From contig NZ_CP041970.1 in assembly GCF_009884975.1 (NCBI RefSeq), forward strand, positions 3,658,001 through 3,722,000: DNA of 64,000 nucleotides. Direction: 5' to 3'. Numbering within the stretch: position 1 is the stretch's first letter; each line of letters starts with the position of its first letter. A program made the translations under genes and the position numbers. The notes under the pieces were generated by a model. It was not told where the DNA came from, did no database searches, and was given only the letters and a program-made list of their open reading frames with translations. This DNA comes from Acinetobacter dispersus. Lineage in GTDB: Bacteria; Pseudomonadota; Gammaproteobacteria; Pseudomonadales; Moraxellaceae. This document shows, piece after piece, positions 27,696 to 39,885 of the stretch.

Positions 27696-28984
27696 GTTCA
27701 ATCGTCGCTATCAAAGGTTTTAATGACATCCTTCCAACGCAAACTGCGGCTTGGAGAAGTCTGGAACAACAACTTGCATCTCTGATGGATGCGTATGGTT
27801 ATCAACAAATCCGTTTGCCGATTGTCGAGCAGACAGGTTTATTTAAACGTGCTATTGGTGATGCGACCGATATCGTTGAAAAAGAAATGTATACCTTTTT
27901 CGACAAAGGTAATCCGCCTGAATCATTGACCTTACGTCCAGAAGGGACGGCAGGTTGTGTACGCGCTTTACTTGAACATAATTTGTTGCGTGGTGCGACG
28001 CCGCGTGTGTGGTATATGGGACCAATGTTCCGCTATGAAAAACCGCAAAAGGGCCGTTACCGTCAGTTCCACCAGTTTGGTGTAGAAACTTTTGGGGTGG
28101 CAACGCCAGATATCGATGCAGAGTTAATTTTACTCACAGCGCGTTTGTGGAAGCATATGGGTATTGCTGACAAGGTTCAACTTGAGTTGAATACCTTGGG
28201 TGAAACCGATGAGCGTGCAGAATACCGTGCAGCATTAGTTGAGTTTCTAAACCAACACAAAGATGCGTTGGATGAAGACTCACAACGTCGTTTAACCACC
28301 AATCCATTACGTATTTTGGATTCTAAGATTGAATCGACGCAAAAGATTTTGGAAAATGCACCGAAGTTGCATGATTTCCTCAAAGAAGATTCAATCAATC
28401 ACTTTCAGCAATTGCAGCAATATTTAAGCGATGCTGGCATTGAATTTGTGATTAACCAAAAGTTAGTGCGTGGTTTGGACTACTACAACAAAACTGTATT
28501 TGAATGGACCACCACAATGTTGGGTTCACAAGGTACAGTTTGTGCGGGTGGTCGCTATGATGGTTTGGTTGGCCAGTTGAAAGGTAAGGCTGATCAGTCG
28601 GTACCTGCAGTTGGTTTTGCGATGGGTATGGAACGTTTTCTACTGTTGCTTGAGCAAGTTGAACAAACCAAAGATGTTCGTGATTGCGAAATCTTCTTGT
28701 TAGCTGAACCTGCTTATCAAGCTAAAGCGCTAGTCTTGGCAGAGCAAATTCGTGACCAATTGGAAGCGGCAAATAGCACGATTCGTTTGAAAACTGGATC
28801 TCAGGGCAGCATGAAAAGCCAAATGAAGAAGGCGGATCAGTCTGGTGCAACCTATGCGGTTATTTTGGGTGAGCGTGAGTGGGAATCTCAGCAGCTATTA
28901 GTGAAGCAACTTGCAACGGCTGAACAGTCTCAAGTAGCCTTAGCTGAACTGACACCATTCTTTATCGAAAAATTTAAACAATAA
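27692..28984 (+). CDS. hisS: Histidyl-tRNA synthetase
   Basis: This 430-residue class II synthetase shows motif 2 ([19 protein letters not shown]), the histidine-A motif [15 protein letters not shown] and GGRYDGLV, and motif 3 ([13 protein letters not shown]), followed by the anticodon-binding domain. It begins in a 4-base overlap with ispG, so translation is coupled. Confidence 0.97.
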   Translation: MSSIVAIKGFNDILPTQTAAWRSLEQQLASLMDAYGYQQIRLPIVEQTGLFKRAIGDATDIVEKEMYTFFDKGNPPESLTLRPEGTAGCVRALLEHNLLRGATPRVWYMGPMFRYEKPQKGRYRQFHQFGVETFGVATPDIDAELILLTARLWKHMGIADKVQLELNTLGETDERAEYRAALVEFLNQHKDALDEDSQRRLTTNPLRILDSKIESTQKILENAPKLHDFLKEDSINHFQQLQQYLSDAGIEFVINQKLVRGLDYYNKTVFEWTTTMLGSQGTVCAGGRYDGLVGQLKGKADQSVPAVGFAMGMERFLLLLEQVEQTKDVRDCEIFLLAEPAYQAKALVLAEQIRDQLEAANSTIRLKTGSQGSMKSQMKKADQSGATYAVILGEREWESQQLLVKQLATAEQSQVALAELTPFFIEKFKQ

Positions 28985-29013
28985 ATTGCAAAGTTTAGGA
29001 AAAGGACAATCAC

Positions 29014-29712
29014 ATGAGTCTAAGTGATGAAGAACAACTCGACAGTTTAAAGTCGTTTGCCAAAAAATATGGTTCTGCAATGATTAGCGGAATTCTCATT
29101 GCCTTGATTGCCTTTTTCGGATGGGAATACTGGCAAAAGAAAAACCTTGCTGAAGCCCAGAACCAAACAGCAAAGGTACAGAAGTTGATGGATGAGGCAA
29201 AAGCGGCGTCGGGTCAACCAAATGCCTTTGCCAGCTTATCTGAAACAGCTGATAAAATTGTAAAAGATGATGCTGACTCTGCTCAAGCAATTCAAACACA
29301 ATTTATTATGGCGAAACTTGCTTACGATAAGCAAGACTATGCTGCAGCTGAAAAAGCCTTGAAGAAAGTTGAAAATGCGAAGGTAAAAGATGCTGGTTTG
29401 CTGCAAATTGTTAAAATACGTTTAGCGGATACACAATTGGCGCAAAGCAAATATGATGAAGCTTTGAAAACCTTATCAACGGTGACTGATCCAGCGTTCA
29501 AAGCAACAGCAGAAGAGCTGCGCGGTGATATCTTTGTTGCGAAAAAAGACAACGCATCTGCACGTAAAGCGTATCAAAGTGCATGGGATAACTTGCTCGA
29601 ACGTAAACAAGAGCGTCAGCTTTTACAAATTAAACTCGAAAGTGTTGGCGTTTTAGTAGATGATCCTGATTTTGAGCGCCCGATCTTAGATACCAAAGTG
29701 GATGAGTCTTAA
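29014..29712 (+). CDS. YfgM-like SecYEG-associated TPR protein
   Basis: This 232-residue protein has an N-terminal cytoplasmic tail (LSDEEQLDSLKSFAKKYG), a single membrane helix (MISGILIALIAFFGWEYW) and a periplasmic TPR-type region with the YfgM/TPR_21 character. In E. coli YfgM is bound to PpiD at the SecYEG translocon and aids periplasmic folding. Its place between hisS and bamB is the same as in E. coli. Its stop overlaps the bamB start by one base. Confidence 0.87.
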   Translation: MSLSDEEQLDSLKSFAKKYGSAMISGILIALIAFFGWEYWQKKNLAEAQNQTAKVQKLMDEAKAASGQPNAFASLSETADKIVKDDADSAQAIQTQFIMAKLAYDKQDYAAAEKALKKVENAKVKDAGLLQIVKIRLADTQLAQSKYDEALKTLSTVTDPAFKATAEELRGDIFVAKKDNASARKAYQSAWDNLLERKQERQLLQIKLESVGVLVDDPDFERPILDTKVDES

Positions 29713-30854
29713 TGCAGAATAAACTAAAACTACCTTTGGCAATTGCAATTGCTTCAGCTTTATTGGTTGGTTGTTCAAGCAATAAAGTAAAAGAAGTAAA
29801 ACCAAATCCATTGCCAAAAATCACGCAAGAACAAAACTTAAACCTTGTGTTTTCACAAAGTGTTTCGTCGACTGATGCTGCTGAAGCTTTACGCTTGCAG
29901 TTGGATACCGACAATGGTGTGGTTTTTGCGATTGACCCAGATGGTCAGGTGTCTGCTTACAAAGGTAAAGAACGTCTCTGGAAAAGTAAAATTACCAAAC
30001 AAGAACTCACTGCTGGTGTAGAAGCGGGTGAGGGGATTGTAGTCAGTGGTAATCGCAAAGGTCAGTTATTTGCTTTAGACCAAGCGACTGGTGAACAAAA
30101 ATGGACAGCGAAATTGTCTGGGGCAATTTTGTCGCCATCACTGATTCAGTCTGGTCGCGTAATTACCATTGCTAATGATGGTACAGTGTTTGCGCATGAT
30201 GCTGTGACAGGACAACAAGTTTGGGCATATAAGCTCCCGAATGTACAATTCAGTTTGCGTGGGCAACCAGCACCTGTTCGTTTAGACGAGCGTACTGTGT
30301 TGATTGGCTCTGCAAATGCCTATATCTATGCTTTGGATATCATTAGCGGTGTGCCACGTTTCCAACGCCGTGTTGCAATCAGTGAAGGTCGTTCAGACAT
30401 TCAACGTTTGGTGGATGTGGTTGGTGATCCGGTGGTTTCAGGACAATATCTAGTGACGACGAGCTTCCAAGGCCAAGTGACTGTGACTGATCTTGCAACA
30501 CAACGTGTCGTGTGGAGCGAAGATGCAAGCAGTACCAATAGTGCTGAAGTTGCAGATGATAAAGTCTTTGTTACGACAACAGATGGCAAGTTGAATGCGT
30601 ATAACTTGGCAACTGGTGAGTTGGTTTGGCAAAATGAAGAATTGCTGAATCGTAAGCTCAGCAATCCTGTAATGCTAGGACAAAACCTTGTTGTAGGTGA
30701 TTTGGATGGTGTGATTCATCTGATTAATCCAGCCTCAGGTAAGCTAATCGGCCGTGCTAAAACCAGTGGTGAAGTACGTTCATTGCGCGTGATTGATAAT
30801 CAACTTTATGTTGCAACGCGTAAAGGTGCATTAAGCATCTGGCAGAATCGTTAA
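29712..30854 (+). CDS. bamB: Outer-membrane assembly lipoprotein BamB
   Basis: This 380-residue lipoprotein has a signal with lipobox LLVGC (Cys at residue 21) and a PQQ-type eight-bladed beta-propeller (repeats such as GQLFALDQATGEQKWTAKL, GTVFAHDAVTGQQVWAY, KLNAYNLATGELVWQNE). BamB is part of the BAM complex that inserts outer-membrane proteins. It overlaps the upstream gene by one base and is followed by a terminator before der. Confidence 0.94.
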   Translation: MQNKLKLPLAIAIASALLVGCSSNKVKEVKPNPLPKITQEQNLNLVFSQSVSSTDAAEALRLQLDTDNGVVFAIDPDGQVSAYKGKERLWKSKITKQELTAGVEAGEGIVVSGNRKGQLFALDQATGEQKWTAKLSGAILSPSLIQSGRVITIANDGTVFAHDAVTGQQVWAYKLPNVQFSLRGQPAPVRLDERTVLIGSANAYIYALDIISGVPRFQRRVAISEGRSDIQRLVDVVGDPVVSGQYLVTTSFQGQVTVTDLATQRVVWSEDASSTNSAEVADDKVFVTTTDGKLNAYNLATGELVWQNEELLNRKLSNPVMLGQNLVVGDLDGVIHLINPASGKLIGRAKTSGEVRSLRVIDNQLYVATRKGALSIWQNR

Positions 30855-30904
30855 TTTTTCCTAAATGTGGTAAAATTAAAACAGCGAATTGCACTTTTAA
30901 CAAA

Positions 30905-30945
30905 TTCTTCGGGGTATTTGTCAGACAAATCCCCGAATTTTTATT
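30905..30945 (+). terminator. bamB terminator
   Basis: TTCGGGG and CCCCGAA form the base of a stem continued by TATTTGTC/GACAAAT, followed by a T-rich run. It ends the rlmN-bamB transcript before the separate der promoter region. Confidence 0.85.
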
Positions 30946-31028
30946 ATGATCATTTGATCACCAAAATCTTCCCTACAGTTTCTGATACGATGTCATCAAT
31001 GATGGCTCGTCTGAATTAAGGTTAATTT

Positions 31029-32438
31029 ATGAAACCCGTTATTGCGCTCATTGGTCGACCAAACGTCGGAAAATCAACGCTATTTAACCAAATCACCAAA
31101 AGTCGTGATGCTTTGGTTGCCGATTTTGCTGGTTTAACCCGTGACCGTAAATATGGTGATGCTGTTTTTCAGAATAAGTCATTCATTGTCGTAGATACCG
31201 GTGGTATCGGTGAGAATGAAGGTGGTATTGATTCGTACATGGCTGAACAGTCGAAAACTGCGATTCATGAAGCAGACATCATTGTTTTTGTTGTGGACGC
31301 GCGTGCTGGCCTATTGGCATCAGACGAGCAAATCGCACGTGAACTACGTACACTCGGTAAGAAAGTTTACTTGGTTGCCAATAAAGTGGACGGTGTTCAT
31401 GCCGAGGCTGCTTTAGTTGAATTCTACAAGCTCGGTATGGGGGAACCCTTACAAGTTGCTGCAAGTCACGGCCGTGGCGTACAGCAAATGCTTGAAGATG
31501 TCTTGGCTGAAGTTCCAGAAGATGAAAATCCAGAAGAGCATGACAAAGCAACAGGTTTACGTTTAGCGATTATTGGTCGTCCGAATGTCGGTAAATCAAC
31601 CTTGGTTAACCGCCTGTTGGGTGAAGACCGTGTGGTTGCATTTGACCAACCCGGAACAACGCGTGATTCGATTTACATCCCGTTTGAACGTGATGGTCGT
31701 CAATATACTTTGATTGACACAGCTGGTGTACGTCGTAAAGGTAAAGTAGAGGAAATGATTGAGAAATTCTCAATTGTGAAAACACTACAAGCGATTAAAG
31801 ATGCACATGTGATTGTGGTGGTGCTGGATGCCCGTGAAGGGGTGGTCGAACAAGATTTACATTTGATTGGTTATGCGCTTGAAGCTGGTCGTGCCATGGT
31901 GATTGCGATCAACAAATGGGACAACATGACCGAGTATGATCGTAAGCAATGTAAGTTGGATGTAGACCGTCGTTTTGACTTTATTCCTTGGGCGAAAGTA
32001 CATTTAATTTCGGCATTGCATGGTACTGGCGTAGGGGAAATGTACCCAACCATCCATCGTGCTTATGATTCATCACACTTAAAAGTTTCTCCTGCGAAAC
32101 TCACTCAAATCTTAAATGATGCGACTGAAGCGCACCAACCGCCGATGATTGGTGGTAAACGAATTAAAATGCGTTATGCGCATATGGGTGGACAAAATCC
32201 ACCAACTATCGTGATTCATGGTAACAAGGTAGATAAGACACCTGCGGATTATCGTCGTTATTTGGAGAATGTGTTCCGTAAGGTTTATAAACTTGAAGGA
32301 ACGCCAGTTCGTGTTGATTTTAAAACATCGGACAACCCATTTGAGGGGCGTAAGTCGCAAGTGGATGAACGTGTGGCAGCACGTAAACGTCGTTATGTAC
32401 AGAAATTCAAAAAAGCAGAAAAGAAATTCAAGCGTTAA
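31029..32438 (+). CDS. der: Ribosome biogenesis GTPase Der (EngA)
   Basis: This 469-residue protein has two tandem GTPase domains, each with a [11 protein letters not shown]-loop (residues about 8-17 and 181-190), DTGG/DTAG switch motifs and NKVD/NKWD. A C-terminal KH-like domain ends in a basic tail. Der is essential for 50S subunit maturation. Confidence 0.96.
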   Translation: MKPVIALIGRPNVGKSTLFNQITKSRDALVADFAGLTRDRKYGDAVFQNKSFIVVDTGGIGENEGGIDSYMAEQSKTAIHEADIIVFVVDARAGLLASDEQIARELRTLGKKVYLVANKVDGVHAEAALVEFYKLGMGEPLQVAASHGRGVQQMLEDVLAEVPEDENPEEHDKATGLRLAIIGRPNVGKSTLVNRLLGEDRVVAFDQPGTTRDSIYIPFERDGRQYTLIDTAGVRRKGKVEEMIEKFSIVKTLQAIKDAHVIVVVLDAREGVVEQDLHLIGYALEAGRAMVIAINKWDNMTEYDRKQCKLDVDRRFDFIPWAKVHLISALHGTGVGEMYPTIHRAYDSSHLKVSPAKLTQILNDATEAHQPPMIGGKRIKMRYAHMGGQNPPTIVIHGNKVDKTPADYRRYLENVFRKVYKLEGTPVRVDFKTSDNPFEGRKSQVDERVAARKRRYVQKFKKAEKKFKR

Positions 32439-32452
32439 GCTGATCTTGATGC

Positions 32453-32484
32453 CAAAAGCCCAAACTTTGCTTTGGGCTTTTTTA
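32453..32484 (+). terminator. der terminator
   Basis: The arms AAAAGCCCAAA and TTTGGGCTTTT pair around CTTTGC and are followed by T-rich sequence, about 15 bases after the der stop. The next gene starts 16 bases later, so its expression may depend on read-through or on its own promoter. Confidence 0.92.
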
Positions 32485-32499
32485 TAGGGAGTTAAGCCA

Positions 32500-33162
32500 A
32501 TGACGACACGTGAAATTGAAATCCATGTTCAGGCATTGGCTCAACTGCTTGAAAAGAATAAAACAGATTTTGCTGATTTAAGAAGCTTTAATCATTATAA
32601 AAAACAGCAGATTCAGGCCCGACGTAATCAGTTGCTTTCCCATCAACTGGATTGCTGCATAGATAAATTGATTTTTGCCAAACATGAACATGGCAAGCCT
32701 TTTTTAAGTTCGCATGCCTTACATTTTAATCATACTCATAGCCAGCAATATTATGCCTTGGCCATGAGTGAGCGGGTAAAAGATATTGGTATAGATGTCG
32801 AAGAACTCGATCGGAAAGTGCGCTTTGATGCCTTGGCACAACATGCATTTCATCCCGAGGAATACCAAACTTGGCAGCAGCAAGATCAGGACCCAGAATA
32901 TTGGCTGCGGGTCTGGACCACTAAAGAGGCGGTATTAAAAGCTTCAGGTTTAGGTATTCGTTTGGATCTGAATAGTTTAAATACCCAAGTCCATCCATCT
33001 AATTATGGGGGAATGTGTTCTCATCCTTTGATTGGAAGTTTTGCTTATCAGAATTTTATTCTTAATCAAAATATTGTGCTGACCGTAGCGTGGCGAGCTG
33101 AGCAATCTTGTCGTGGTTTTCAGTTTCCACAGATTCAGATTATTCAGCATATGTATAAATAA
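32500..33162 (+). CDS. 4'-phosphopantetheinyl transferase superfamily protein
   Basis: This 220-residue Sfp/AcpT-type enzyme carries the two family motifs DIGIDVEELDRKV (near residue 96) and WTTKEAVLKASGLGI (near residue 147), with the metal-binding Asp, Glu and Glu/Lys. It transfers phosphopantetheine from CoA to carrier proteins. No carrier protein, NRPS or PKS genes are nearby, so the target is unknown. The short leader places it directly behind the der terminator. Confidence 0.87.
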   Translation: MTTREIEIHVQALAQLLEKNKTDFADLRSFNHYKKQQIQARRNQLLSHQLDCCIDKLIFAKHEHGKPFLSSHALHFNHTHSQQYYALAMSERVKDIGIDVEELDRKVRFDALAQHAFHPEEYQTWQQQDQDPEYWLRVWTTKEAVLKASGLGIRLDLNSLNTQVHPSNYGGMCSHPLIGSFAYQNFILNQNIVLTVAWRAEQSCRGFQFPQIQIIQHMYK

Positions 33163-33176
33163 TCTTGTACTAACAT

Positions 33177-33209
33177 AAAAAATGCCAGCATTTCGCTGGC
33201 ATTTTTTTA
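33177..33209. terminator. Bidirectional terminator between the PPTase gene and secF
   Basis: AAAATGCCAGC and GCTGGCATTTTT pair around ATTTC with A and T runs on both sides. It separates two convergent transcripts. Confidence 0.95.
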
Positions 33210-33227
33210 ATCTAAAGAAGAACTGAT

Positions 33228-34196
33228 TTAAGGAATCTCTTCTTCTTCAAATTCAGGTTTAACTTGAACAATAAAGTCCTGACGGTTCAGACCACGCCAT
33301 AATGCGAATGCTGTACCGATATAGATCGATGAGTAGGTACCGACAAAGATACCGACAAACATTGCCATAGAGAACCAGTGTAAGCCATCACCGCCTAAGA
33401 ACATCATGGCAAGGACCACGAGTAATAAGGTCATAGAGGTGTGAATGGTACGACGTAAGGTTTCTGTCAGCGCAATATCTACGATTTCACGAGGGCTTGC
33501 ACCACGAATCTTACGGAAGTTCTCACGGATACGATCCGATACAACGATGTTATCGTTGAGCGAGAAACCAATCACGGCAAGTACTGCAGCTAAAACTGTT
33601 AAGTCGAAAGGCCATTGGAACAGCGCAAAAGCACCAAAAATGATGATAATGTCATGGAATAATGACATTACAGCACCGACAGCCATTTTAAACTCAAAGC
33701 GAATGGTGACGTAGATCAACATTAAGATCAATGCCAGTGCAACAGCACCCGCAGAGCGTACATAGAGCTCATTACCAACCGCACCACCGACAGAGTCCAC
33801 TTTGTGAACTTCTACTGTGTTATTTGGTAATTGAACCGCTTTAGTGATGCTATTGCTAAGATCTTCAACATTCAGGTCTTCTTGTACTGGCATACGTACG
33901 ATGAGGTCAGTACTACTTCCTAAAGTTTGCACCACAGCATCTTTAAAGCCTGCGCGATCCAGTGCTTGAACCACTTGAGCAGGTTGAACCCCTTGCTTAT
34001 AGTTCAATTCAGCTGAGATACCGCCAGTAAAGTCTAAACCGAGATTCAGGCCTTTGGTTACGATAAAAAAGATACTGGCAATGGTAATCAGGATCGAGAA
34101 GATGGCCGCAGGTGTGGCAATCTTCATAAACGGGATGATTTTTAGATCATCTGGGCGACCGTATTGCTTTGAGTCTTGTTGAGTCAGATCAGTCAT
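33228..34196 (-). CDS. secF: Protein translocase subunit SecF
   Basis: This 322-residue SecF has the first membrane helix (AAIFSILITIASIFFIV), FTGGISAEL (family motif near residue 57), a short periplasmic domain and five further helices with ALILMLIYVTIRFE and LNDNIVVSDRIREN. With SecD it drives late steps of preprotein export using proton motive force. It follows secD by 10 bases in the queA/tgt-yajC-secD-secF group. Confidence 0.96.
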   Translation of the reverse strand: MTDLTQQDSKQYGRPDDLKIIPFMKIATPAAIFSILITIASIFFIVTKGLNLGLDFTGGISAELNYKQGVQPAQVVQALDRAGFKDAVVQTLGSSTDLIVRMPVQEDLNVEDLSNSITKAVQLPNNTVEVHKVDSVGGAVGNELYVRSAGAVALALILMLIYVTIRFEFKMAVGAVMSLFHDIIIIFGAFALFQWPFDLTVLAAVLAVIGFSLNDNIVVSDRIRENFRKIRGASPREIVDIALTETLRRTIHTSMTLLLVVLAMMFLGGDGLHWFSMAMFVGIFVGTYSSIYIGTAFALWRGLNRQDFIVQVKPEFEEEEIP

Positions 34197-34206
34197 GTGA
34201 ATCTCC

Positions 34207-36108
34207 TTAAATACTCAACTTGGTCAAATTACGGCGCTTGCCATAAATGAGCTGTACGATTGCACGTGTTACTGTAATTGCAGTAAACATCGAACAAATA
34301 ATACCGATCATCAAGGTGACGGCGAAGCCTTTGATCGGACCTGTACCAATTGCGAATAAAATAAACGCAACAATGAAAGTGGTTAAGTTCGAGTCAAGAA
34401 TGGTGTTATAGGCCCGATCATAACCTGCGACAATTGCCTGTTTTGGCGAGGCGCCCCAGAGCATTTCCTCTCGTATTCGTTCACAGATCAGTACGTTGGC
34501 ATCGACCGCCATACCAATGGTAATCACGATACCTGCAATACCCGGCAGGGTGAGGGAAGCTCCAATCCAAGACATCACCGTTAAGATCATGGCAAGGTTA
34601 AAGACTAAGGCAAAGTTCGCGATCAAACCGAATAAACGGAAGAACACAACCATCCAGATCGCAACCAGCAAGAAGCCGATTTGGGTCGATAAGACGCCCT
34701 TGTCAATGTTTTCTTGACCAAGGCTTGGACCAACAACACGTTCTTCAACGAAGTACATTGGCGCAGCTAATGCACCTGCACGAAGCATCAAAGCAAGTTC
34801 TGCTGCTTCTTGTGGTGAATCTAGACCTGTAATACGGAACTGTGAACCCAAGACTGCTTGGATCGTCGCAGCGTTAATCACCACAGATTCAGTATATGGG
34901 GTACGAACTTCAGTTTGCACACCTGTGTTTGGATCAGCAACATAAGAGATTTTTTGTTTATTTTCGATAAACAAAACAGCCATACGTTTGCCAACAGCAC
35001 CACGGGTTGCATCAGCCATTAACTTACCACCCGAAGAATCTAGAGTGATGTTTACTTCTGCACCACCAGAGTCTTGGCTAAAGCCAGAGCTTGCATTTTG
35101 GACACGTTCACCTGTCAAAATACGGTTACGTTGCAATAGCAATTGACGACCACTGTCTAAAGACTGATAAGCAAATACTTCAGTGCCTGGAGGAAGTGGC
35201 TGACCATTATATTTACCCGTATATGGATCGATATATTGATCATTGCTGTCCGCAACCAAACGGAACTCTAAGTTCGCTGTACGACCCAAGACACGTTTTG
35301 CTTCCGCAGTATCTTGTACACCAGGTAATTCAACCACAATTCGGTTGCTACCTTGGGTTTGTACCAGTGCTTCTGCCACACCAAGTTCGTTAATACGGTT
35401 ACGTAAGGTCGTTAAGTTCTGATTGACTGCATAAGATTGAATTTCCTGACGACGTGCATCGGTATAACTCAGTCTTAAGGTTGCACCAGATGAAGTGGCA
35501 ACAGCTTGTTGCGTAAACTCATTACCATTACGACGTAAAAAATCAGTCGCAGCATCACGGTCTGCATTGCTAGCAAACTGGATGGTAATGGTATTGTTGC
35601 TTAGTGCAAGGTTATTGAATTTGATTTTGTTATCACGAAATTGACGACGCAAATCAGTTGCAGATGTTTCCATACGCTGACTAATTGCTTTATCCATGTC
35701 GACTTCGAGCAAGAAGTGAACACCACCACGTAAGTCCAAACCGAGTTTCATCGGTTTTGCCCCAATCTTTTGCAACCATTCTGGTGTGGTCGGCGCAAGG
35801 TTGAGTGCAACAACGTAATCTTCACCTAAATCACGGCGTAATACTTCTTTGGCTTTTAACTGTTCTTCAGAAGAGTTTAAGCGTAATAAGGCCGCGTTAT
35901 TGGTAAAGCTATTGTCATGACTGCTAATGTCGGCAGTTTTTAAAATCTGCTCAGCTTTTTGCACTATGGTCTGATCAATTTTCGTGCCTGCTTTTGCTCC
36001 AGAAATTTGGACAGCAGGTTCATCTGGATACAGACTTGGAAGTGCATATAACGTACTGATCACAAGTACTACAAGGATCAGCAAATATTTCCATGCAGGG
36101 TAACGCAT
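34207..36108 (-). CDS. secD: Protein translocase subunit SecD
   Basis: This 633-residue SecD has an N-terminal membrane helix, a large periplasmic P1 region with LGLDLRGGVHFLLEVD (near residue 121) and five C-terminal helices with GMAVDANVLICERIREE. It forms the SecDF export complex with the next gene. The gap to yajC upstream is 51 bases. Confidence 0.97.
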   Translation of the reverse strand: MRYPAWKYLLILVVLVISTLYALPSLYPDEPAVQISGAKAGTKIDQTIVQKAEQILKTADISSHDNSFTNNAALLRLNSSEEQLKAKEVLRRDLGEDYVVALNLAPTTPEWLQKIGAKPMKLGLDLRGGVHFLLEVDMDKAISQRMETSATDLRRQFRDNKIKFNNLALSNNTITIQFASNADRDAATDFLRRNGNEFTQQAVATSSGATLRLSYTDARRQEIQSYAVNQNLTTLRNRINELGVAEALVQTQGSNRIVVELPGVQDTAEAKRVLGRTANLEFRLVADSNDQYIDPYTGKYNGQPLPPGTEVFAYQSLDSGRQLLLQRNRILTGERVQNASSGFSQDSGGAEVNITLDSSGGKLMADATRGAVGKRMAVLFIENKQKISYVADPNTGVQTEVRTPYTESVVINAATIQAVLGSQFRITGLDSPQEAAELALMLRAGALAAPMYFVEERVVGPSLGQENIDKGVLSTQIGFLLVAIWMVVFFRLFGLIANFALVFNLAMILTVMSWIGASLTLPGIAGIVITIGMAVDANVLICERIREEMLWGASPKQAIVAGYDRAYNTILDSNLTTFIVAFILFAIGTGPIKGFAVTLMIGIICSMFTAITVTRAIVQLIYGKRRNLTKLSI

Positions 36109-36159
36109 TTGCTTTCTTCTTAAATGAAAAAGTCGTGCTGAGGCACGACTATTTTATGA

Positions 36160-36489
36160 TTAAAGGTTATTTAGTGTGCCTTCAGGTAAGACTGAAATGA
36201 CACTCGCACGTTGAATTTTTACATCAACACCACGAGCGAGTTCAACTACTGCAAAGTCACCTTCAAGTTTGGTAATTCTCCCCATTAAACCACCAGCAAA
36301 CACGATTTCACTGCCTACGCCTAAGCTTTCGATCAAAGAACGGTGTTCTTTAGCACGTTTCGCTTGAGGTCTCCAGATCAAGAAATAGAAGATTGCGATA
36401 AAGACAGCAATCATCAAGATGTTTGCCATCAGGCTTGGACCTTGTGCAGCCGCAGGCGCAGCGTGAGCAGTAGAGATTAAGAAGCTCAT
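36160..36489 (-). CDS. yajC: Preprotein translocase subunit YajC
   Basis: This 109-residue protein has one membrane helix (MANILMIAVFIAIFYFLIW) followed by RPQAKRAKEHRSLIESL and a small cytoplasmic domain, the standard YajC layout. YajC associates with SecDF. Order tgt-yajC-secD-secF on the minus strand is conserved. Confidence 0.96.
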   Translation of the reverse strand: MSFLISTAHAAPAAAQGPSLMANILMIAVFIAIFYFLIWRPQAKRAKEHRSLIESLGVGSEIVFAGGLMGRITKLEGDFAVVELARGVDVKIQRASVISVLPEGTLNNL

Positions 36490-36598
36490 TTCGTTTTCCT
36501 AAAATTAAAAAGCCAAAAAATTAACAATAAATTCCAATTCGTTTTGCAATGTACCTTGTCTTGCGATCAGGCGCAAATCTTGATGCATTTACTTTACA

Positions 36599-38079
<1,481 letters not shown>

Positions 38080-38649
38080 CTAAAAATTCGGCTTATAGTC
38101 AAAATTTTCAGTCGCCAGATTATCCTTAAATGGGCGAATGGCTTTCTTGGATAAAGTCAGCGTATTGATCAGATTATTCGGGAACACTTCGATTTGGTTA
38201 TTAAATAATTCCACGTTGCGGTTAAAAATAGTGATGGCTGCACCGACATTTTCGTTTTGCTCCTGAATATCATCCATCATCTTGCTATACAGCGCATCGG
38301 CTTTCAGTTCAGGATAATTTTCGACCACCACATTTAAGCTACGAATCAGTTCCTTACTCATTTTCTCAATCTGTTGTAACTGTGAAATATCCGTGTCATT
38401 CACATTCAGGTTAAGAATCTGTTGGCGCAACTCAGTGACTTTTTCCAAGGTGGATTTTTCGAACTGAGTATATTGATCTAGCGTCGCTTCCAAGGCTTCT
38501 AGTGTCTTGACTTTTTGACGTTCGAAGTTGGCCACTTCTGACCATGCCCGTTTGGTGGCATTAAAATAACGCACGATATTATTGCGGATAGAAATGCCCC
38601 ACACGATCAGTACCACAAAAATCCCCAAAAAGATCAGTAAACCTGTCAT
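38080..38649 (-). CDS. lemA: LemA family protein
   Basis: This 189-residue protein has one N-terminal membrane helix (GLLIFLGIFVVLIVWGISI) and a helical bundle with FNATKRAWSEVANFE and LVENYPELKADALYSKMMDD-like segments, the LemA hallmark. LemA proteins are membrane-anchored, of unclear function, and often sit beside a membrane protease or DUF3137-type protein. Here the upstream gene encodes a two-helix membrane protein of that sort. Confidence 0.88.
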   Translation of the reverse strand: MTGLLIFLGIFVVLIVWGISIRNNIVRYFNATKRAWSEVANFERQKVKTLEALEATLDQYTQFEKSTLEKVTELRQQILNLNVNDTDISQLQQIEKMSKELIRSLNVVVENYPELKADALYSKMMDDIQEQNENVGAAITIFNRNVELFNNQIEVFPNNLINTLTLSKKAIRPFKDNLATENFDYKPNF

Positions 38650-38680
38650 CGCTATTCCCCTTATTGTTATTGCTAAATGA

Positions 38681-39709
38681 TTAGCTAATTAAATTCAGCA
38701 TGAGCTGTTGAAACTTTTGATATTGCGGCATGGTCATGGTTCTTAAATGTCCACGTAATGCTGGAATATCGTTTATTTCGCTACGTTTACTGGCGGTTTG
38801 GAAAAGATTTTGTTCGCCTACGTAACACATGATTTGCTCTTCATGATGATAAATTAAATCACCTGTAAAATGTTGAAAAAAATCATGTAACTTTAAGGTC
38901 AGGCTAGGGCTTACCTCTTTTGCGAGTCGGTGTTGATCTAAGCCAAAAATATTCAATTCTTGGTTAATCAAAATATCGCTGCTTTGCCATGAACTGGTGT
39001 AAGGTTCAAAAAAACGAGAACGTTGATTGCTTACAGCAATACCTAAGGCTGGCATTTGAAAAATAAACGCGCCCCATAAATCTTTATGGATTTCTTTAAC
39101 GATTTTTTTATCGCTGCTCTGATCCTGAAGGATCGGCATTTCACTGACATAGTGATATTGAAATAGCAGTACTTGGTGGGTTGTGTTGCCATCATGCCAT
39201 GTGGTCGACGCGTATTGGGTAATCTCGTTAGCTTCATTGCCGCGATTGAATAAGGGGAAATGTTGCTTTAGTTTGCTGATGACCAAAAGTGGCTGCGCTT
39301 GAATGGGTAAATAAGCAGGCAATTGTTGGAACTGCAAACCATAGCGTAATACCGTCATACGTTCTTCTAAATAATGAATGACGCGTGTTAGTGGCTCTTG
39401 TGGTTCATAGAGCAAATAGGCCAGAAAACCTGTCAAAAATGCCCCGAGTAGACTCCAGATATATTGAATATGTGGATGTAGAAAATAACCAAACACCAAG
39501 GTGCCAATACTGACCATACCCAATAAGTAGGGCAGCACATTAAAAAATCGTAGACTATGATCGTCACGCCACGGGTGCAAAGCATCTAGCAAAGCTTGAT
39601 CACTATGGGACTTTTGCCCAGCTTCCCACAGCCGAGCAATATTGTGAAAAACCTGCGCATTTTTTTTACGTCTAATATGCAGCGCTTGTTGTACAGTGTC
39701 GATTGGCAT
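38681..39709 (-). CDS. LemA-partner membrane protein (DUF3137-like)
   Basis: This 342-residue protein has two adjacent membrane helices near residues 58-100 (NVLPYLLGMVSIGTLVFGYF and IWSLLGAFLTGFLAYLL) and a large soluble C-terminal domain with FLPYHY-like beta-rich stretches (VLLFQYHYVSEM, IFQMPALGIAVSNQ). This layout and its position before lemA match DUF3137-type proteins. The match is by layout only. It ends 31 bases from the lemA start, so the pair is likely one operon. Confidence 0.65.
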   Translation of the reverse strand: MPIDTVQQALHIRRKKNAQVFHNIARLWEAGQKSHSDQALLDALHPWRDDHSLRFFNVLPYLLGMVSIGTLVFGYFLHPHIQYIWSLLGAFLTGFLAYLLYEPQEPLTRVIHYLEERMTVLRYGLQFQQLPAYLPIQAQPLLVISKLKQHFPLFNRGNEANEITQYASTTWHDGNTTHQVLLFQYHYVSEMPILQDQSSDKKIVKEIHKDLWGAFIFQMPALGIAVSNQRSRFFEPYTSSWQSSDILINQELNIFGLDQHRLAKEVSPSLTLKLHDFFQHFTGDLIYHHEEQIMCYVGEQNLFQTASKRSEINDIPALRGHLRTMTMPQYQKFQQLMLNLIS

Positions 39710-39885
39710 GGAAATAATCGTTTCATTATAATGGGTTGGTCTTGTTTGAATTATGCTTTAAATTTCAGAAACTAAGAAGCCTATAATCTGAATCTAGCTG
39801 TGTTTTATTTTTGAATAACTTACTTTTACCAAAACATTTTATTGAGAAAATCGACTAAACCGTAATTTAGTCGATTGATCACTTT